From Hyphomonas sp. (lineage in GTDB: Bacteria > Pseudomonadota > Alphaproteobacteria > Caulobacterales > Hyphomonadaceae), in the NCBI RefSeq assembly GCF_022844445.1, contig NZ_JALHLS010000018.1:1-55810 (forward strand): 55,810 bases of DNA, in the 5' to 3' direction. The position numbers were made by a program, and so were the translations under genes. Under the pieces are notes generated by a model that had not been told where the DNA came from, searched no databases, and saw nothing but the letters and a program-made list of their open reading frames with translations. This document shows positions 8,332 to 16,364 of the stretch, one piece after another (within the stretch, counting starts at the first letter, position 1; every line of letters begins with the position of its first letter).

Positions 8332-9663
8332 TTACTTCGGGTGAAGCACGACCGGCATCCAAGTGTAGCCGCGCACGAACGCGCCGGACGTGAAAGAGGG
8401 TTCGGCCAGCACTTCAATGTGCTCGTAGCGGGCCATCAGCTCTTCCCAGAGGATCTTCAGCTGCAGTTCGGCCAGGCGGTTGCCGACGCAGCGGTGGATG
8501 CCGAAACCGAAGGAGAGGTGCTGGCGGGCATTCTTGCGGTCGATGATATAGTCTTCCGGCTTGTCCCAGAAGGTCGTGTCGCGGTTGCCCGAGACGTACC
8601 ACATGGCGACCTGCTCGCCTTTTTTGATCGTCTTGCCACGGATCGTCACGTCTTCCAGCGCGGTGCGGCGCATGAAGGAGAGCGGCGTCTGCCAGCGGAT
8701 CGTTTCCGAAACCATATTGGGGATAAGTTCCGGATCGGCCTTCAGCTTCTTGTACTCTTCCGGGTATTTGTTCAGCGCGTAGACCGAGGCGGTCATCGTG
8801 TTGCGGCTGGTGTCATTGCCGCCGACGATCAGCAGGATCACGTTGCCGAGCAGTTCCATCGGCGTCATGTTTTTCGTCTTGTCGCCATGCGCGAGCAGGC
8901 TGATCAGGTCACCGGTTTCCGGCGCCGCGCCGCGTTCCTGGAAAAAGCCCATGAACGTGGTCAGGCACTGCATCATTTCCTGCTTCCACTGGACTTCACC
9001 GCCCGGGCAGATGTCAGGATTGTGCATGTTGGTGGCGATGTCCGACCAGCGGGTCAGCTCGCGGCGGCGTTCCTGAGGATAGCCGAACAGGGTAGCCAGC
9101 ATCATGCCAGTGAGTTCGATAGAGACGCGGTCAACCCAGTCAAACGGCTCGCCGACTGGCAGGCCGTCGAGCACAGCCTGTGTGCGCGAGCGGATCAGCG
9201 GCTCGTATTCCTTCAGCATGTTCGGCGCGACGGCCGGCTGAACGGTCTTGCGCTGCTCGGAGTGACGCGGCTCGTCCATGGCGATGAACATCGGCATCTC
9301 GAAATCTTCCAGCGGCGGCCCGAGAGTGATGCCGCCATGCTCCCAGCTGGACGAGAAGCGCTTATGGTCCGTATCGACGGCCATGATGTCTTCGTAAAGG
9401 GTGACCGACCAGTAGGGTCCGACGAAGCTGTCCGGCGTGTAGTGGACCGGGTCTTCCTTGCGCAGGCGCTCGAGGCGGTCCCAGAACTTGCCCTGGCGCC
9501 ACATTTCGGGGTCAACGACGTCGAGTGTCTCCAGCGGCAACTCGGAGGCGGGTCTCACCTCGCCGAAGGTCGGTGTATAGCCCGGGTGCATCGGTTCGCG
9601 AGGGGTGACTTTCGGCCGCTCGAGCGCGGGGTGATTCTCGAAGGAGAAGGTGTCGGCTGCCAT
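8332..9663 (-). CDS. Cytochrome P450, CYP153-like (alkane/fatty-acid hydroxylase)
   Basis: The 443-residue P450 shows the haem-thiolate motif FGFGIHRCVGNRLAELQ with Cys392, the I-helix motif GGNDTS (281-286) and ETIR (320-323). FIAMDEPRHSEQRKTV, FGFGIHRC and VRGYTWMPVVLH resemble CYP153 proteins, soluble bacterial enzymes that hydroxylate the terminal carbon of alkanes or fatty acids. They need a ferredoxin and ferredoxin reductase; neither is encoded nearby, so partners must come from elsewhere. The start at 9661-9663 follows a purine-rich AGGATCTTTC context. A 16-base palindrome lies about 85-100 bases upstream. Confidence 0.87.
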   Translation of the reverse strand: MAADTFSFENHPALERPKVTPREPMHPGYTPTFGEVRPASELPLETLDVVDPEMWRQGKFWDRLERLRKEDPVHYTPDSFVGPYWSVTLYEDIMAVDTDHKRFSSSWEHGGITLGPPLEDFEMPMFIAMDEPRHSEQRKTVQPAVAPNMLKEYEPLIRSRTQAVLDGLPVGEPFDWVDRVSIELTGMMLATLFGYPQERRRELTRWSDIATNMHNPDICPGGEVQWKQEMMQCLTTFMGFFQERGAAPETGDLISLLAHGDKTKNMTPMELLGNVILLIVGGNDTSRNTMTASVYALNKYPEEYKKLKADPELIPNMVSETIRWQTPLSFMRRTALEDVTIRGKTIKKGEQVAMWYVSGNRDTTFWDKPEDYIIDRKNARQHLSFGFGIHRCVGNRLAELQLKILWEELMARYEHIEVLAEPSFTSGAFVRGYTWMPVVLHPK

Positions 9664-9746
9664 GAAAGATCCTCCGGACTTTGGCCCGTCTGCGCGGGCA
9701 ATTGAACGTTCGGGATATTATTTAGCACAGACGGATTCAGAAATCC

Positions 9747-9762
9747 ATGACGCATGCGTCAT
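9747..9762. promoter_or_regulatory. Perfect 16-base palindrome upstream of the P450 gene
   Basis: ATGACGCATGCGTCAT is perfectly self-complementary and sits 84 bases before the P450 start, in the short gap after the DUF2244 gene. A second smaller inverted repeat (GGATT/AATCC on the minus strand) lies directly beside it at about 9733-9746. There is no T run, so an operator for a dimeric repressor is more likely than a terminator. No regulator gene is adjacent. Confidence 0.45.
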
Positions 9763-9781
9763 TTTTGTGTGAACCAACGCA

Positions 9782-10270
9782 TCAAGCCGGCAGGCGCTCG
9801 GATCGGGCGGCAATGAGGGCGCTGCGAAGGGCCTTGGCGAAGCTCTGGCGCTCCTCGACGGTGAGGAAGCGGCCGATCACCCAGGCGGTGCGGCCATGCT
9901 CGATTCGCAGCCAGCTGGCGGCGGTGGCGGGTTCGTCCAACTCGATGCGCGCGAAGGCGGTCGGCACCTCGGCCAGCTTCTGCCGGCCCTTGGCGTCGGT
10001 ATGCTGCATCCGTATGTGCCGCGCGGTTACGGTAATCTGTGTCTCCTCCCGAAGTTTCCTGAAGGAAAGGCGGAAGGCGAGCCAGATGGCCAGCATGTCT
10101 AGCCCGAAGAAACCGAGGATCGGGGCCGCGCCCATCGACCAGAACATGAGGCCGGTCAGGAAGAAGACGACCGCCACGATAGCCATCCCAATGGCGAAGC
10201 CGCGCTCGCTGAGGGAGCGGTTGGGGGTCAGGCGGGCGTCGAGGTAGACGGTTTCGGCCGGCTCGGTCAT
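9782..10270 (-). CDS. DUF2244 membrane protein
   Basis: The 162-residue protein has two close membrane segments at about residues 25-45 and 50-68, followed by a soluble C-terminal part with ITVTARHIRM and SWLRIEHG, matching the DUF2244 family. Its function is unknown. In alphaproteobacteria this family is often found next to nth, as here, where it is divergent with 44 bases between the starts. Confidence 0.78.
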   Translation of the reverse strand: MTEPAETVYLDARLTPNRSLSERGFAIGMAIVAVVFFLTGLMFWSMGAAPILGFFGLDMLAIWLAFRLSFRKLREETQITVTARHIRMQHTDAKGRQKLAEVPTAFARIELDEPATAASWLRIEHGRTAWVIGRFLTVEERQSFAKALRSALIAARSERLPA

Positions 10271-10314
10271 GGCCTTCGAACTAGCATGCCCTTGCGCCGG
10301 AAAAAGGGCGCTCT

Positions 10315-11037
10315 ATGCCTCACGGGATGGTCAAAGCAGCGCACCCGAAATCGAAATTCACCCGGGCGAAGGCGGGCGAGCTGTTCGCGGCGCTCGCCGC
10401 CGACCGGCCGGACCCGCGCACGGAGCTGGACTTCGTCAACCCCTTCACGCTGGTCGTCGCGGTCGCCCTCTCGGCGCAGGCGACTGACGTAGGGGTGAAC
10501 AAGGCGACGAAGAAGCTGTTCGCGGTGGCCGACACGCCGGAGAAGATGCTGGCTTTAGGCGAGGAGGGCGTCGCCTCCTACATCAAGACGATCGGCCTCT
10601 GGCGCAACAAGGCGAAGAACGTCATCGCCCTCAGCCGCAAGATCCTCGAGGAATTCGGCGGCGAGGTGCCCCGCACGCGCGACGAGCTGACGACCCTGCC
10701 GGGTGTCGGTCGCAAGACGGCGAACGTGGTGATGAACGAGGCCTTCGGCGAGCCGACGATCGCCGTCGACACGCACATCTTCCGCGTCTCCAACCGGACC
10801 GGCATCGCGCCGGGAAAAACGCCGGATCATGTCGAGGCGGGGCTGGAACGGATCACGCCGCTGGAGTTCAAGAAAGGCGCACACCACTGGCTGATCCTGC
10901 ACGGGCGCTATGTGTGCAAGGCACGCACGCCGGAATGCTGGCAGTGCGCCATCAGCCATCTGTGTGCGTACAAGCCGAAGACACCGGATCCGGCGACGGT
11001 TGGGAAGTTGGGGCCGAGGCGCGGCTCTAAACGCTGA
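10315..11037 (+). CDS. nth: Endonuclease III (DNA glycosylase/AP lyase)
   Basis: The 240-residue protein repairs oxidised pyrimidines. The helix-hairpin-helix LPGVGRKTANVVMN contains the catalytic Lys134, VDTHIFRV contains Asp152, and the 4Fe-4S ligands Cys201, 208, 211 and 217 have the C-X6-C-X2-C-X5-C spacing. The length is about 25 residues more than the E. coli enzyme, spread over both ends. The ATG at 10315 is used; an ATG at 10327 is possible. The 3' end overlaps the convergent ATP-grasp gene by 11 bases. Confidence 0.95.
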   Translation: MPHGMVKAAHPKSKFTRAKAGELFAALAADRPDPRTELDFVNPFTLVVAVALSAQATDVGVNKATKKLFAVADTPEKMLALGEEGVASYIKTIGLWRNKAKNVIALSRKILEEFGGEVPRTRDELTTLPGVGRKTANVVMNEAFGEPTIAVDTHIFRVSNRTGIAPGKTPDHVEAGLERITPLEFKKGAHHWLILHGRYVCKARTPECWQCAISHLCAYKPKTPDPATVGKLGPRRGSKR

Positions 11038-11902
11038 GCCTTCTGGCGACACCCGCCGCCATCCGTTCACCCAGTTCCGGGCCTTCGATCGGATAGAGAT
11101 AGGGCTCGATCACTTCAAGTTCCATCAGGAGCAGGCTACCGTCCGGGCCGCGGAGCATGTCGACCCGGCCGTAGAGCGGGGCTTCGTCCAGTGTGCCAAT
11201 GATGGCGCGGGCGGCAGCGAGATCGTCCTTGGACGGCGTGATCTTCTCTTCGCGTCCGCCATAGGTGGACTGGATGCGATAGTCCCCTGGCTGGGCGCGC
11301 TTGACGAGGGCATGGCAGAACTCGCCGTCAATGAAGATGAAGGAGAGTTCCCCTTCGTCCTGGATCATCTTCAGGAAGGGCTGTGCCATCATCGGGTGGC
11401 GCATCTCCGGCACCGGCTCGCCGCGCTTCAGGCGGTGCTGGTCCTTGGCGCCGGCGCCAACCTGGCGCTTGAAGACGAGATCGTCCGCGCCGAGCGTGTC
11501 GAAGGCGGCCTTGGCGGTGGCTTCATCGGCGACGTCCAGCCACAGCGTCGGGATCAGCCTCGCACCCTTGGTTTCCAGTTCGCGCAGGTAGGTCTTTCGG
11601 GCGTTCCAGCGGACCAGGTCTGAACCGTTGAAGAGGCGCGTCTGGCCCTCGATCCGCTCCAGCGCGGCGAGGAACTCGTCCAGGCGGTCCCAGTAGTCCC
11701 ATGTCGTGCCGATGATGACGGCGGCATAGCCGGCCCAGTCAGTCTTCGCATCGTCCCAGGCGACATCCACGACCCGGAAGCCGCGGGCCTCGAAGGGGCC
11801 GCTCAGGGCGTCCATCATGAAGTCGTGCTCGAAGGCATCCGTTCGGCGGATTGGCGAACCCGGCAGGGTCACGCGGCTGGCAAGATAGGCGATTTTCTTC
11901 AT
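11027..11902 (-). CDS. ATP-grasp domain protein
   Basis: The 291-residue protein resembles the RimK-like ATP-grasp family seen in many alphaproteobacteria: LVFKRQVGAGAKD forms the nucleotide-binding loop and LLLMELEVIEPYLY carries the metal ligands near the C-terminus. The N-terminal TTWDYWDRLDEFLAAL is typical of this uncharacterised group. ATP-grasp enzymes join a carboxylate to an amine or thiol through an acyl-phosphate; the substrate here is unknown. Its 3' end overlaps nth, and it is divergent from the adenosine kinase gene. Confidence 0.78.
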   Translation of the reverse strand: MKKIAYLASRVTLPGSPIRRTDAFEHDFMMDALSGPFEARGFRVVDVAWDDAKTDWAGYAAVIIGTTWDYWDRLDEFLAALERIEGQTRLFNGSDLVRWNARKTYLRELETKGARLIPTLWLDVADEATAKAAFDTLGADDLVFKRQVGAGAKDQHRLKRGEPVPEMRHPMMAQPFLKMIQDEGELSFIFIDGEFCHALVKRAQPGDYRIQSTYGGREEKITPSKDDLAAARAIIGTLDEAPLYGRVDMLRGPDGSLLLMELEVIEPYLYPIEGPELGERMAAGVARRLSV

Positions 11903-11993
11903 GGCGGGGGCTGTAATGAGGTCCGGGCCTTGTGTCCACGCCCCCCGTCTGGCAAGGCGCGATCCAGCAGCAGCGAGCAGGGATCAGGGCAGC

Positions 11994-12992
11994 ATGAGCG
12001 GCGCGAAATACGATGTTGTGGGCCTCGGCAACGCGATTGTCGACGTGCTGGCGCCCTGCGATGACGCGTTTCTTGCCCGCCACGGGATCGCCAAGGATGC
12101 AATGAACCTGATTGAGGAGCCGCGCGCAAAGGAGCTCACGCGCCTCGCCCTGAACCCGGTGATCACCTCCGGCGGATCGGGCGCCAACACGATTGCGGGC
12201 CTTGCAAGCTTTGGCGCCTCGGCCGGATATATCGGTAAGATCGCGGACGATGAACTCGGCCACCAGTTCATGCGCGAAATGATGGCGACCGGCGTGCCTT
12301 TCCATACGCGCCCGCTGGCCGAAGGTCCGGCGACCGCGCGCTCAATCATTTTCGTCACGGATGACGGCCACCGCAGCATGAATACCTTCCTCGGCGCCTC
12401 GGTGCTGTTTTCACGCGACGACGTGGACGCCGAAATGGTCCGTGCCGGGAGCATCCTCTATCTGGAGGGCTACCTGTTCGACAAGGATGAGGCCAAGGCC
12501 GCGTTTGTGCATGCTGCCGAGATCGCCAAGGCGGCCGGCCGCAAGGTGGCCGTGACGATGTCCGACAGTTTCTGTGTGGACCGCCACCGGGCGAGTTTCC
12601 GCCAGCTGGTTCGCGGTTTTGCCGACATCGTTTTCGCCAACGAAGCGGAGCTGCTCTCGCTCTACGAGACGAGCGATTTCGATGCGGCCCTGAAGGCGCT
12701 GCAGGCAGACTGCGCCGTGGCGGCGGTGACGCGTAGCGCGAAGGGGTCGGTTGTCGTAGGAGACGGCGCCCCGATTGCGGTGGCGGCGGAGCCTGTAGCG
12801 CGCGTGATCGACACGACGGGTGCGGGCGACCAGTATGCGGCAGGCTTCCTCTACGGCGTCGCGCGCGGTTTGCCGCTCGTCACCTGCGCGAAGCTTGGCC
12901 ACATCGCGGCGGCCGAAGTGATCGCGCATTATGGTCCCCGCCCGGAGCAATCCTACAAGGCGCTGGCAGAGAAGGCCGGCATTTTCGCTTAG
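11994..12992 (+). CDS. Adenosine kinase-like PfkB-family carbohydrate kinase
   Basis: The 332-residue protein is a PfkB-fold kinase. VGLGNAIVDVLA opens the first strand, SGGSGANTIAGLASFG is the substrate/lid segment, and DTTGAGDQYAAGFLYG carries the anion-hole GAGD with the catalytic Asp. The alphaproteobacterial group with this N-terminus is generally annotated adenosine kinase, which would salvage adenosine to AMP, but another sugar or nucleoside substrate is possible. The frame is open from 11901; the ATG at 11994 fits the family. Its TAG overlaps the stop of the next gene as TTAG (12989-12992). Confidence 0.82.
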   Translation: MSGAKYDVVGLGNAIVDVLAPCDDAFLARHGIAKDAMNLIEEPRAKELTRLALNPVITSGGSGANTIAGLASFGASAGYIGKIADDELGHQFMREMMATGVPFHTRPLAEGPATARSIIFVTDDGHRSMNTFLGASVLFSRDDVDAEMVRAGSILYLEGYLFDKDEAKAAFVHAAEIAKAAGRKVAVTMSDSFCVDRHRASFRQLVRGFADIVFANEAELLSLYETSDFDAALKALQADCAVAAVTRSAKGSVVVGDGAPIAVAAEPVARVIDTTGAGDQYAAGFLYGVARGLPLVTCAKLGHIAAAEVIAHYGPRPEQSYKALAEKAGIFA

Positions 12993-13579
12993 GCGAGCGC
13001 CCGCTCCACATAGTCCAGACGGTCGTGCCCGAAGAAGAGGTCGCCGTCGACAAAGAAACTGGGCGCGCCGAAGATGCCGCGCTCGACCGCCTCGTCCGTG
13101 TTTGCCTTCAGTTTTTCCTTGTTGGCCGGGTCGCTCGCCATTGCGGCGATCTTTGCCGTGTCGAAGCCGTGCTTCTCGCAGAGCTTCGCGAGGTGCGCGG
13201 GATCGCCGAGATTCAGCGGTTCCGGCACGCTCCAGCTTTCGTTGAAACAGGCCTTGGCGAAGCGGCGCATCTCCGCGGTGTCGGCAAAGCCCATGGTGGC
13301 CCGCAGGGCGGCCAGCGTGTTCACCGGGAAGGCGGGGTTCATGTAAAAGGGGATGCCGACATGCTCGGCGCAGCGCTGGATGTCACGCGCCATGTATCGG
13401 CCCTTGGCGGGCACGGTGCCGGGCGGCTTGTTGCCCGTGGCCTGCATCACGCCGCCGAGGAACATCGGCCGCCAGCGCGCTTCGGCGCCAGTGCGCTTCT
13501 CGATAGCCTCGACCAGAGGCACGGCTAACGGCGCCGTTGCACTGGTATAATCGAAGAAGAATTCGAACGTCTTTGGCAT
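12989..13579 (-). CDS. 2-hydroxychromene-2-carboxylate isomerase family (DsbA-like) protein
   Basis: The 196-residue thioredoxin-fold protein belongs to the DsbA/kappa-GST group, which includes the glutathione-dependent 2-hydroxychromene-2-carboxylate isomerase of naphthalene breakdown. FEFFFDYTSATAPLA marks the first strand and active-site serine region, and GIFGAPSFFVDGDLFFGHDRL the C-terminal end of the fold (the cis-Pro is in GAPSF). No aromatic-ring pathway is nearby, so the true substrate is uncertain. The ATG at 13577-13579 follows GGGAGG. It is divergent from an HxlR regulator, a common pairing for local control. Confidence 0.8.
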   Translation of the reverse strand: MPKTFEFFFDYTSATAPLAVPLVEAIEKRTGAEARWRPMFLGGVMQATGNKPPGTVPAKGRYMARDIQRCAEHVGIPFYMNPAFPVNTLAALRATMGFADTAEMRRFAKACFNESWSVPEPLNLGDPAHLAKLCEKHGFDTAKIAAMASDPANKEKLKANTDEAVERGIFGAPSFFVDGDLFFGHDRLDYVERALA

Positions 13580-13594
13580 GCCGGCCTCCCATAA

Positions 13595-13622
13595 AGTTTT
13601 GTTTTGGAACTTATTACAAACT
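13595..13622. promoter_or_regulatory. Candidate HxlR operator/promoter region
   Basis: The 61-base gap between the divergent isomerase and HxlR genes is AT-rich and holds an inverted repeat, AGTTTTG at 13595-13601 and CAAACT at 13617-13622, with one extra T in the left arm. HxlR-type regulators commonly bind such elements between themselves and a divergent target. The assignment rests on position and symmetry only. Confidence 0.4.
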
Positions 13623-13640
13623 GCGCTAGAACTGTCACTC

Positions 13641-13979
13641 ATGAAATGGTCCGAACTTTCCGATAACTGGTGCCCGGTCGCGCGAACGCTGTCTGTCGTC
13701 GGCGACCGCTGGACGCTGCTGATCCTGCGCGACTGCTATCTCGGCAAATCGAAGTTTGAGGAATTTGCCGAATCGAGCGGCATGACGCGGCATATCCTGG
13801 CCGAGCGGCTGAAACGGCTGGTTGAGGAGGGGGTGCTGGAGCGGCGCCTCTATTCGGCAGCGCCCAAGCGCTATGACTATGTGCTGACCGAGAAGGGCGA
13901 GGAGCTGCGTCCGGCCCTCAGGATCATGAAGGACTGGGGCAAGAAGCACATGCCGGTGCGGCGGGAAGCGAAAGCTTAG
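13641..13979 (+). CDS. HxlR-family winged-helix transcriptional regulator
   Basis: The 112-residue protein has the HxlR layout: NWCPVARTLSVVGDRWTLLI with the conserved Cys, then the recognition region SGMTRHILAERLKRLVEEG and the wing ERRLYSAAPKRYDYVLTEKG. These dimers often sense redox or electrophile stress through the N-terminal Cys (Cys11 here) and repress a divergent gene. The ATG at 13641 is the family start. A decayed copy of its 3' half lies about 1.7 kb downstream, after the amidase gene. Confidence 0.9.
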   Translation: MKWSELSDNWCPVARTLSVVGDRWTLLILRDCYLGKSKFEEFAESSGMTRHILAERLKRLVEEGVLERRLYSAAPKRYDYVLTEKGEELRPALRIMKDWGKKHMPVRREAKA

Positions 13980-14077
13980 CGGCAAAGACTACGCGTCCGG
14001 CGCTTAAACCCAGCATCATCTGGACAGACATCGAAATCCGGCGCTCAATGCCTGGAGATCGGGAGGAGCGCTGCGCG

Positions 14078-15505
14078 ATGAATATGTCAGACTTTTCGAA
14101 TTTCGATGGCCTCGGTCTTTCGGAGCTCGTGCGCACCCGCCAGGTCACACCCCTTGAACTTCTCGACGCCGCGATTGCGCGGATCGAACGCCACAACCCG
14201 TCGCTGAACGCCGTCGTACATACGGCTTTCGACGAAGCGCGCGAGACGGCGAAAGCCCCGCTCGCGCAAGGGCCCTTCACGGGTGTGCCTTTCCTGATCA
14301 AGGATCTCGGCCAGCGCGTCAAAGGCTGGCCGCGCACTTCGGCGAGTTTCTATGCCGAAGTCGCCGCCGATGCACAGGACAGTGAACTGGTGCGCCGATA
14401 CCGCGCCGCCGGGCTTGTTCTCGCCGGAAAGACCAATACGCCGGAGTTCGGAATTCCGGGCGTCACCCAGTCTGCCCGCCTTGGTGCCTGCCGCAACCCT
14501 TGGAACCCGGAGCATGTCTCGGGCGGCTCGTCCGGCGGCGCCGCTGCGGCGGTCGCCTCGGGAATGGTGCCGATTGCGCATGCCAGTGACGGGCTTGGTT
14601 CGATCCGTATCCCGGCGGCCTGCTGCGGACTCGTCGGTATGAAGCCAACGCGCGACCGCAATCCGAATGGCGGCGAGGATACCGACCGCGCCATTGGCCT
14701 GTCGGTTGATCACGTCGTCTCGCGAACGGTCCGGGACAGCGCCGCCATGCTGGATGCCACGGGCTATCCCGAGCCCGCCAGTCCCTATGCCTATCCGTAC
14801 AAGGAGCGTCCCTATCTGGAAGAGGTGAGCCGTTCACCCGGCAAGCTGAAGATTTTCTGGTCCGGTGCGACCCCGAGCGGGCGTCCGGTCGATCCGGAAG
14901 TCCAGTCCGCACTCGAACGCACCGCGGCCTTGCTCGCCCAGCTTGGCCACGACGTGCGCGAGCAGGCGATCGCGCTTGACTGGCGCCAGTTCTACCGGGC
15001 CCAGGCCATCGTTTCCGGTTCGAATTTCGCCGCCACCATGGCCCGCCTGGTCCAGGCGATTGGCCGCGAGCCCGCCGGCGATATCGGCCCGCTCGCCCGG
15101 CGCGGTTATGACCGGGGCCGCGAGATCACGGGTCAGCAGGCCATGTGGGCCTGGCAGCAGCTGCGCGTCATGAGCCGGCAAGTGATGGCTACATTTGAAG
15201 ATTGCGACGTTCACCTCACGCCGGTCCTCGGTACGGCTGTCCCGCGGGTCGACTGGCTTGATCCGCTCGCCCTCGAGATCAAGGAATATGACAAGCGCTC
15301 CGCAAAGACGTATCCGTTCACGCCGCCTTACAACATCACCGGCCAGCCATCGCTTTCCCTGCCGCTCTGGCAGACGTCGGATGGCCTCCCGCTCGCCATG
15401 ATGTTCTCCGGCCGGTATGGTGATGAAGCGACGCTCTACCGCCTCGCCGGACAGCTCGAGAAAGAATGTCCGTGGAAGGGCAGACAACCGGTTGTTTGGA
15501 ATTGA
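14078..15505 (+). CDS. Amidase-signature family amidase
   Basis: The 475-residue enzyme carries the Ser-cisSer-Lys triad: Lys75 in FLIKDLG, cis-Ser151 in GGSSGG and nucleophile Ser175 in DGLGSIRIPA. The GLGSIRIPA form and overall length resemble the group that includes 6-aminohexanoate cyclic-dimer hydrolase, but the amide substrate is unknown. The frame is open from 14048; the ATG at 14078 is preferred because GGGAGGA lies at 14060-14066, though the spacing is long. No signal peptide is visible. The gene lies between the intact HxlR gene and its broken copy. Confidence 0.88.
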   Translation: MNMSDFSNFDGLGLSELVRTRQVTPLELLDAAIARIERHNPSLNAVVHTAFDEARETAKAPLAQGPFTGVPFLIKDLGQRVKGWPRTSASFYAEVAADAQDSELVRRYRAAGLVLAGKTNTPEFGIPGVTQSARLGACRNPWNPEHVSGGSSGGAAAAVASGMVPIAHASDGLGSIRIPAACCGLVGMKPTRDRNPNGGEDTDRAIGLSVDHVVSRTVRDSAAMLDATGYPEPASPYAYPYKERPYLEEVSRSPGKLKIFWSGATPSGRPVDPEVQSALERTAALLAQLGHDVREQAIALDWRQFYRAQAIVSGSNFAATMARLVQAIGREPAGDIGPLARRGYDRGREITGQQAMWAWQQLRVMSRQVMATFEDCDVHLTPVLGTAVPRVDWLDPLALEIKEYDKRSAKTYPFTPPYNITGQPSLSLPLWQTSDGLPLAMMFSGRYGDEATLYRLAGQLEKECPWKGRQPVVWN

Positions 15506-15523
15506 GGGCTGCAGCGTCGCTGG

Positions 15524-15660
15524 AGCGGCATGATGCGACGTTGCCTCGCCGCGCGGCTGAAGTGGCTGGTGGATAAATGGGTGCTGCAGCGGCGCCTCTG
15601 TTCGGCCGCGCCGAAGCGCTATGCGTTGTGCTGACCGAGAAGCGCGAGGCGAAGGCCTGA
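15524..15660 (+). pseudogene. Decayed partial duplicate of the HxlR regulator gene
   Basis: From 15524 the frame reads SGMMRRCLAARLKWLVDK then WVLQRRLCSAAPKRY, against SGMTRHILAERLKRLVEE and GVLERRLYSAAPKRY in the intact gene at 13641-13979. A three-base-type loss and frameshift follow, giving a stop at 15632-15634. In the next frame the match continues as VLTEK, then jumps by an internal deletion to REAKA and a stop at 15658-15660, the same C-terminus as the intact protein. There is no start codon or N-terminal half. It cannot encode a working regulator. Confidence 0.82.
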
Positions 15661-15776
15661 GGGCGCCGCTGCGATTGAATTTCCGGAAGAAATACTTTCG
15701 CCGACCCGGTGACAGCGGCGCGACGGGCGTGATAGCGCGGCGGTCATCCGGCGCCGCTGAAAAGGATTCCCGCCCC

Positions 15777-16316
15777 ATGAAAACACCTCTCCTTCCCCTC
15801 GTTCTGGCTGCAGCCCTGACAGCGTGCGGGCCTGCCGCCGAGGCGCCGGCGCCTGCCGCCCCGGCCGAAGTTGCCGAAGAAGCGCCTGTGGTGGAGCCCG
15901 AAGCGGCCGGTACGGCGGGCGAACTGGACGTGATGTTCGAGCTTGGCTTCACCGAGTATGCGAGCATGCGGCTTGCCGAGCTGGGCGAGACGGTCACCGT
16001 TTCAGGCATGTATTACGGCGAGCCTGTGCCGGAGGTTGAGGCGGCGATGACTGAAGCCGACGGTCCGGTCTACGTGGTCGGCACCTTTGAGACGACGGTG
16101 AACCCCGTGAACCAGACCGTCACGGTCTCCGGCGCGGGCATCGACAGCGCAAAGCTCACCAACCTCGTTGCGGGTCCGAAACTCAACGTCAACATCTTCA
16201 CCGCGCGCACCAAGCATCCGGACAACCTGATCACCTGTACGCTGGTCGACGAGGACGTGGCCGAGCTGCGCGCCAAGCCGCCGGCGTCGCTGTGCGAGAT
16301 GCTCGACGCTAACTGA
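15777..16316 (+). CDS. Hypothetical lipoprotein
   Basis: The 179-residue protein begins with a short signal peptide ending in the lipobox LTAC, so lipid attachment at Cys17 is expected. An Ala/Pro/Glu-rich linker follows to about residue 42, then a compact domain with beta-strand-like segments (ETVTVSGMYYG, QTVTVSGAGID, NLITCTLVDED). It could be a small OB-like or ligand-binding domain, but I do not recognise the family. The frame is open from 15621; the ATG at 15777 gives the lipoprotein signal. It is convergent with hslU across 48 bases. Confidence 0.75.
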   Translation: MKTPLLPLVLAAALTACGPAAEAPAPAAPAEVAEEAPVVEPEAAGTAGELDVMFELGFTEYASMRLAELGETVTVSGMYYGEPVPEVEAAMTEADGPVYVVGTFETTVNPVNQTVTVSGAGIDSAKLTNLVAGPKLNVNIFTARTKHPDNLITCTLVDEDVAELRAKPPASLCEMLDAN

Positions 16317-16364
16317 ACATCCCGCACATCCCTGCCAGCGCGGGGATGAGTGGTGTACGGATGA

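Noticed and set aside
8341..9705. Plus-strand frame of 454 codons opposite the P450 gene
   Set aside because: It is the complement of the P450 coding frame. The P450 shows haem, I-helix and EXXR motifs, while this frame has none and is rich in His and Arg from reversed codons.
16327..16348. Inverted repeat between the lipoprotein gene and hslU as a strong terminator
   Set aside because: The stem has only six pairs with a 10-base loop and no T run on either side. It is mentioned under hslU but not listed as a feature.
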